This document shows positions 60,459 to 64,000 of a DNA stretch of 64,000 nucleotides, piece by piece. This DNA comes from Clostridiales bacterium (GTDB lineage Bacteria > Bacillota > Clostridia > Christensenellales > Aristaeellaceae). Position 1 is the first letter of the stretch, and the number at the start of each line of letters is the position of its first letter. The stretch is taken from contig SFNY01000004.1 in the NCBI GenBank assembly GCA_004554085.1, positions 1-64,000 on the forward strand. The letters are read 5' to 3'. Under the pieces are notes generated by a model. That model worked only from the letters and a program-made list of their open reading frames with translations, did not search any database and was not told the origin of the DNA. The translations under genes and the position numbers were made by a program.

Positions 60459-60556
60459 TAACAGAGTAGGGCTTTCTTCGTTAAGTGCCGCCAAAATGGG
60501 GAGTTGTCTGGCGGACGAAGGCGCAAGCCGCGGTTGAAGACCCGCACCCGCTGAAC
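60459..60556 (+). promoter_or_regulatory. Tetrahydrofolate (THF) riboswitch aptamer
   Basis: The conserved THF class I blocks occur in order: AGAGTAGG (60463-60470), CGTTAAGTGCCG (60479-60490), ATGGGGAGTTG (60496-60506), GGACGAAGG (60513-60521), then GCCGCGGTT and the closing CCCGCTGAACC. The gene behind it is a folate-type ECF transporter, which fits ligand and role. Confidence 0.9.
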
Positions 60557-60576
60557 CACATATGGAGAAAATCTAC

Positions 60577-60625
60577 AACCTCCTTATGCAGCATGTGTCA
60601 AATGCTCTGAAAGGAGGTTTTTTTC
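60577..60625 (+). promoter_or_regulatory. Expression platform: terminator stem containing the Shine-Dalgarno sequence
   Basis: AACCTCCTT (60577-60585) pairs with AAGGAGGTT (60611-60619), with an inner CAGCAT/ATGCT helix and seven T (60618-60624) just before the start codon at 60626. The 3' arm is the ribosome binding site of folT. The same hairpin can therefore end transcription and hide the ribosome binding site when THF is bound. Confidence 0.82.
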
Positions 60626-61708
60626 ATGTCTCAGAACAACGCTCCCGAACTCTATGCCCATCCCTTCTCCAAGGCCTACTGGAAGCAGGCCGCCAGCGAA
60701 TTCAAAAAGACTCGGGTTCTGATCTTCGCGGCGCTGATGATCGCCCTGCGCGTGGTGCTGAAGATGGTCAGCATTCCCGTCGGCCCCGACCTGCGCATCA
60801 ACACGGCGTTCTTCATCAACGCCTACGGCGCGGCTGTGTTTGGTCCGGTGGTGGCCATTGTCGCCGCGGCCATCTCCGATACCCTGGGCTGCCTGCTGTT
60901 TCCCACCGGCGTGTACTTCTTTCCCTTCGTGTTCATCGAAATCGCGGGTTCCCTGGTCTTTGCGCTGTGCTTCTACCGGGCCAAGATCAGCTCCGTGCGG
61001 GTGATGCTGTCCCGCTTCCTGATCGACTTTGGCGTGAACATCGTGCTGAACACGCCCATCATGGTGCTGTACTACAAGATGATCCTGGGCAAGTACTACG
61101 CCATCGTCGACCTGCCCCGCATCGCCAAGAACCTGTGCATGTTCCCCATCGAATCGATCCTGCTGATCCTGTTCTTCCGCCTGGTGATCCCGCCGACCAA
61201 GCACCTGGGCTTCATGCACGGCGATGTGGAGAAGCTGCGCTTCACCAGGAAGAACCTGACCCTGCTGGCCGTGCTGTTCGTGGTGGGCGTGGCCTCGGTG
61301 TTCGGCTACAGCGTCTACAGCTACAACAACACCTCGATCAGCGCCAAGTACACCCCCGCCGAGCGCATGGACCGGAACGTTTCCATGCAGCAGTACGTGC
61401 TCGCGGACAATCCCTCGCTGGAGGGGGAGACGCTGGTGACTGTCATCGAGAGCGCCATCCCCAAGTTCGCCGATCCCAACGTCACCTACTCCGTGGCGGT
61501 CTACACGGTGAACGAGGAGGAGCTTGCCAGCAACATCGCCGAGGCGAAGGAGAAGGATCCCAACTCCAGCTACGGCATGGACACCCTCAACGGCTACTCC
61601 AAGTCCAAGGCCAAGGCGGACGACGCCCTTGTGAGCGCGGGCTACGCAACCATCGTGCTGAATGGGAAGACCGGCGAACTGGTCTCCTATGCGGACGACA
61701 TCGAATAA
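60626..61708 (+). CDS. folT: FolT-type folate ECF transporter S component with C-terminal extracytoplasmic domain
   Basis: This 360-residue protein has an ECF S-component core (about 25-190) with six membrane helices, including VSIPVGPDLRINTAFFINAYG, seen from PVGPDLRINTAF, and the DFGVNIVLNTPIM region typical of FolT. S components are normally 170-200 residues. Here a cytoplasmic loop and a seventh helix (about 212-232) lead to about 125 further residues rich in Ser, Asn and Asp that should lie outside the cell. The THF riboswitch supports folate as substrate. The energising EcfAAT genes are not in the window. Confidence 0.87.
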   Translation: MSQNNAPELYAHPFSKAYWKQAASEFKKTRVLIFAALMIALRVVLKMVSIPVGPDLRINTAFFINAYGAAVFGPVVAIVAAAISDTLGCLLFPTGVYFFPFVFIEIAGSLVFALCFYRAKISSVRVMLSRFLIDFGVNIVLNTPIMVLYYKMILGKYYAIVDLPRIAKNLCMFPIESILLILFFRLVIPPTKHLGFMHGDVEKLRFTRKNLTLLAVLFVVGVASVFGYSVYSYNNTSISAKYTPAERMDRNVSMQQYVLADNPSLEGETLVTVIESAIPKFADPNVTYSVAVYTVNEEELASNIAEAKEKDPNSSYGMDTLNGYSKSKAKADDALVSAGYATIVLNGKTGELVSYADDIE

Positions 61709-61725
61709 TCCATATTGTATCCCTG

Positions 61726-61758
61726 CGGATGGAATCCAAGCGATTCCATCCGTTTTTT
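61726..61758 (+). terminator. Rho-independent terminator of folT
   Basis: CGGATGGAATC and GATTCCATCCG form a perfect 11-bp stem with the loop CAAGC, followed by six T. Confidence 0.95.
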
Positions 61759-61816
61759 AATGTCCGGATTCCACATATCCTGATGGGAGGGACATGCATT
61801 TTTTTGAAAATAGGGC

Positions 61817-61847
61817 TTGACAAGATATACTATGCGTTATATAGTAT
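61817..61847 (+). promoter_or_regulatory. PadR promoter with overlapping inverted-repeat operator
   Basis: TTGACA (61817-61822) and TATAGT (61840-61845) are 17 bp apart. ATACTAT (61827-61833) and ATAGTAT (61841-61847) form perfect 7-bp arms with a 7-bp spacer, covering the spacer and -10 box. PadR proteins commonly repress their own promoter through such a site. Confidence 0.8.
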
Positions 61848-61868
61848 TACGCGAAGGGAGGCATTGAT

Positions 61869-62189
61869 ATGGACGTACAGCTCCGACGCGGCCTGCTGGA
61901 GGTCTGCGTGCTCGCCGCCGTCGCGCGGCACGACTCCTATGGATACCAGATCATTCGGGAGATGGAGCCCTTCGTGGAGATTTCGGAATCCACGCTGTAC
62001 CCGATCCTGCGCAGGCTGGAGGCGGGGGAGATGCTCCGCGTGTACAGCGTGGAGCACAGCGGACGGCTGCGAAAGTACTATCAGATCACGCAGCGGGGCA
62101 GGGACCGCCTCGCGGAGTTTCAGCAGGAGTGGAGGGAGATCATGAGGATTTACAGCTTTATTGCAGGAGGTGCGCAGGGGGATGAATAA
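61869..62189 (+). CDS. PadR-family transcriptional regulator
   Basis: This 106-residue winged-helix repressor carries the family stretches DSYGYQIIREM, ISESTLYPILRRLEAGEML and RKYYQITQRGRDRL. It is the first gene of a PadR-DUF1700-DUF4097 operon, a common envelope-associated set in Firmicutes. It overlaps the next gene by eight bases. The inverted repeat at its promoter suggests autorepression. The inducer is unknown. Confidence 0.94.
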   Translation: MDVQLRRGLLEVCVLAAVARHDSYGYQIIREMEPFVEISESTLYPILRRLEAGEMLRVYSVEHSGRLRKYYQITQRGRDRLAEFQQEWREIMRIYSFIAGGAQGDE

Positions 62190-62760
62190 GCGGGAATTTC
62201 TGCGGTCGCTGTCGGGCTTGCTGCGGGGGATGCCCCGGAGGGAGCGCGCGCAGTCGCTGGAGTACTACGGGGAGATGATCCAGGACCGCATGGAGGAGGG
62301 CCTGAGCGAGGAGGAGGCGGTTACCCGCCTGGGCAGCGCGGACGAGATCGCGCGGCAGATTCTTGAAAGCGGCGGGGTGCAGGGAAAGCAGGGGAGTCGG
62401 GTTCCGGTCTGGATGACTGTGCTGATCGTGTTGGGCTCGCCGGTGTGGCTGTCGCTGCTGTTTGCCGGCCTTGCGGTGGTGCTGGCGGCGTACATCGTGG
62501 CATGGTCGCTGATCGCGGCGCTGTACGCGGTGCTGCTGGGCATGGCGGTCTGCGGGCCCTGCGGCGCGCTGGGCTTCGTGGCGGAAATCGTGAAGGGCAA
62601 CTTTTTGCTGGCCGTGCTGCTGCTGGGCGCGGGCTGCGCGCTGCTGGGACTTGCGCTGCTGGCGCTGCCCTGGCTCAACCATGCAACAATTGCGGTCGCC
62701 CGCGCCAGCGCATGGTGCGCGCAGGGAATTCTGCGCATATTTGAAAGGAGGAAGATTTGA
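62182..62760 (+). CDS. DUF1700 family membrane protein
   Basis: This 192-residue protein has a helical cytoplasmic N-terminus with the family motif YYGEMIQDRMEEGLSEEEAV followed by RLGSADEIARQIL (residues about 28-60). Four or so membrane helices follow. DUF1700 proteins accompany PadR regulators and DUF4097 proteins; their function is not established. The start at 62182 overlaps the PadR gene, and its TGA overlaps the next ATG, so all three are translationally coupled. Confidence 0.88.
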   Translation: MNKREFLRSLSGLLRGMPRRERAQSLEYYGEMIQDRMEEGLSEEEAVTRLGSADEIARQILESGGVQGKQGSRVPVWMTVLIVLGSPVWLSLLFAGLAVVLAAYIVAWSLIAALYAVLLGMAVCGPCGALGFVAEIVKGNFLLAVLLLGAGCALLGLALLALPWLNHATIAVARASAWCAQGILRIFERRKI

Positions 62761-63539
62761 TGCACAACCGGGAGAAGAAAATGATGCGCATCGGGCTGAT
62801 GCTGTTCCTCATCGGAGCGGTGCTGTCCGTGGGTGCGCTTGCGGTGAACGGCTTCAGTTTGGACGGTCTGGAGGGAGTCTCCTATGAGGTGGTCACCTAC
62901 GTGCCCGAGGGGGAGTTTGACCGCCTGGACGTGTCGGCGGTGGATGCGGAGATTCACATCCAGCCCGCGCAGGACGGTGTGTGCAGGGTCGTCTGCGACG
63001 AACGGGAGGACGCACAATACAGCGTGGAGGTGCAGGAGGGCGTGCTCACGGTGTACTGCGAGGACAACTGGCGCGCGGGCATTCACATCAACCTGAAAAC
63101 GCCGCTGCTGATGATCGAGCTGCCGGAGAGGGCGTATGCGGAGCTGAAGGTGCACAGCGTCAGCGGAGATGTGGACGTCACGGGCCTGCGCATCGACGCG
63201 CTGGCGATTGACGCCACCAGCGGCGAGATTGAGCTGGAGAAGCTTGAGCTGGGCAGCCTGGACGTGGAGACCGTCAGCGGCGACGTGGATCTGCAGGACA
63301 GCGTGGCAAGCGGCGAAGTGCGCATCCGCACCACCAGCGGCGAGGTCGAGTTCAAAAACGCCGACGCTGCGAACTTTGAGATCACCTCCGTCAGCGGCGA
63401 CGTGGAGGGAAGCCTTCAAAGCGGCAAGAGCTTCGACGTGCATACCGTCAGCGGCGATGTGAAGCTGCCTAAGTCCGCATCCGGCGGCACGTTCAAGGCG
63501 TCCACCACCAGCGGCGACGTGGAGATCAGGGTGAAATAG
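62760..63539 (+). CDS. DUF4097 beta-solenoid membrane-anchored protein
   Basis: This 259-residue protein has an N-terminal membrane helix (about 10-28) and an extracytoplasmic domain. Its C-terminal half has seven repeats of 19-20 residues, each marked by SGD or SGE followed by V/I-x-hydrophobic (SGDVDV, SGEIEL, SGDVDL, SGEVEF, SGDVEG, SGDVKL, SGDVEI). This is the adhesin-like beta-helix of the DUF4097 family. The start at 62760 follows AGGAGGAAG and overlaps the previous stop as TGATG. Confidence 0.88.
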   Translation: MHNREKKMMRIGLMLFLIGAVLSVGALAVNGFSLDGLEGVSYEVVTYVPEGEFDRLDVSAVDAEIHIQPAQDGVCRVVCDEREDAQYSVEVQEGVLTVYCEDNWRAGIHINLKTPLLMIELPERAYAELKVHSVSGDVDVTGLRIDALAIDATSGEIELEKLELGSLDVETVSGDVDLQDSVASGEVRIRTTSGEVEFKNADAANFEITSVSGDVEGSLQSGKSFDVHTVSGDVKLPKSASGGTFKASTTSGDVEIRVK

Positions 63540-63550
63540 GAAAGACAGAA

Positions 63551-63577
63551 GGGACCCGGCAGGCTGCGCCGGGTCCC
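63551..63577 (+). terminator. Hairpin after the DUF4097 gene
   Basis: GGGACCCGGC and GCCGGGTCCC form a perfect 10-bp stem with a 7-base loop. No real T run follows, so termination may be partial. Confidence 0.65.
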
Positions 63578-63659
63578 ATCGTTGGCAGTTTGTTCATACT
63601 TTATCCATCCGGCGACAACAATGCGGGGGTAGAATGGCAGATACTGGAGGATAAAGCAA

Positions 63660-64000
63660 ATGAAGCGATCAATTTCGATTCTTGTGATATGCGCCCTTGC
63701 GCTCAACGGAGCCGCCGTCCGGGCGGAGGAAACTGTGCGCTACGCGGCGGTGGAGACGGTGGAGAGCTCGCGGGAGCTGAGCGGCTCCTTCGTATCGACG
63801 GGGACTGGGGAGAGCGCGATCTGCGTCACCAGCGGCACGCTGCTCTTGCGGGATGCGAGCATTGTGCGCAGCTGCGACGCGGCGGCGGAAGATGCTGCGG
63901 TGCAAAGCGGCGCGGGTGCGGCGGTGCTCGCAGCGGGCGGCAGGGTGAACATCCGCAGCTCCGCCATCGACGCCGACGCGCCGGGTGCAGCGGGGCTGTT
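63660..64000 (+). CDS. N-terminal part of a secreted beta-helix-like protein, cut by the window edge
   Basis: The frame opens at the ATG at 63660, five bases or so after GGAGGATA, and stays open for 113 codons to the last base of the window. It begins with a signal peptide (MKRSISILVICALALNGAAV, then RAEE). The mature part has short repeated strands such as ICVTSGTLLLRDASIV, VLAAGGRVNIRSSAID and AAGL, which suggest a right-handed beta-helix as found in surface adhesins or pectin-binding proteins. The C-terminus lies outside the window, so anchoring and function are unknown. Confidence 0.7.
   Translation, partial: MKRSISILVICALALNGAAVRAEETVRYAAVETVESSRELSGSFVSTGTGESAICVTSGTLLLRDASIVRSCDAAAEDAAVQSGAGAAVLAAGGRVNIRSSAIDADAPGAAGL

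Noticed and set aside
59337..60494. N-terminal extension of FolC by about 386 codons
   Set aside because: The folC promoter at 59388-59416 lies inside it, it overlaps the aldolase gene, and the family begins at the TTG at 59336.

Overview
The window is GC-rich bacterial chromosome that reads as a Gram-positive anaerobe of the class Clostridia, probably gut-associated. This rests on a serS T-box leader, a tetrahydrofolate riboswitch in front of an ECF folate transporter, YesM/YesN-type two-component genes, AGGAGG ribosome binding sites, sigma-A promoters with 16-18 bp spacing, and NfnAB. The exact family cannot be fixed from sequence alone. There is no integrase, transposase, CRISPR array or rRNA.

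Region 1 (1-15061) starts with tRNA-Ala(GGC), whose 3' end is duplicated beside a nested palindrome. It continues as a plant-glycan locus: a ThuA-like protein and MFS transporter; an operon of GH78 alpha-L-rhamnosidase, RbsABC-type sugar transporter, GH105 unsaturated glycuronyl hydrolase, LacI regulator and aldo-keto reductase; then an opposed SMP-30 lactonase and a zinc alcohol dehydrogenase plus discoidin-like protein. Three promoters carry ATCGAT-centred palindromes (429-442; 2545-2558 with 2598-2611; 13085-13098 with 13118-13126). I infer that these are operators of the LacI protein at 9822-10919. Both pairs sit at whole numbers of helical turns.

Region 2 (15152-24086) is a tannin/gallate cluster: two coupled LysR regulators diverge from an alpha/beta hydrolase, a UbiD-type gallate decarboxylase, its UbiX flavin prenyltransferase, an LpdD-like protein and a subtype-B tannase. 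A secreted protein of unknown function follows.

Region 3 (24153-31664) is a sensing and uptake module: a YesN-type regulator, a short YesM-type kinase without a sensor domain, a catalytically degenerate ABC protein, and a second RbsABC-type transporter.

Region 4 (31880-64000) is mostly housekeeping: LysR/BrnQ; serS with T-box; ECF sigma and anti-sigma; an FtsX/LolD-type ABC exporter with a huge coiled coil; a fused 4-alpha-glucanotransferase/glycogen phosphorylase; a HAD phosphatase; a 330-bp run of hairpins; a glycolipid glycosyltransferase with a CrtO-like acyltransferase; a cytidylate-kinase-like protein; SbcDC; D-aminoacylase; NfnAB, with nfnA broken by a deletion; folC; class II aldolase; FolT under a THF riboswitch; PadR-DUF1700-DUF4097; and the start of a secreted protein cut by the window edge.

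The most interesting points are the degenerate ABC protein inside a two-component/transport operon, the tannase plus gallate decarboxylase cluster next to a rhamnosidase locus (a polyphenol theme), the folT riboswitch whose terminator stem is also the Shine-Dalgarno sequence, the FolT with an extra extracytoplasmic domain, the ATCGAT operator set, and the hairpin array at 47129-47460.
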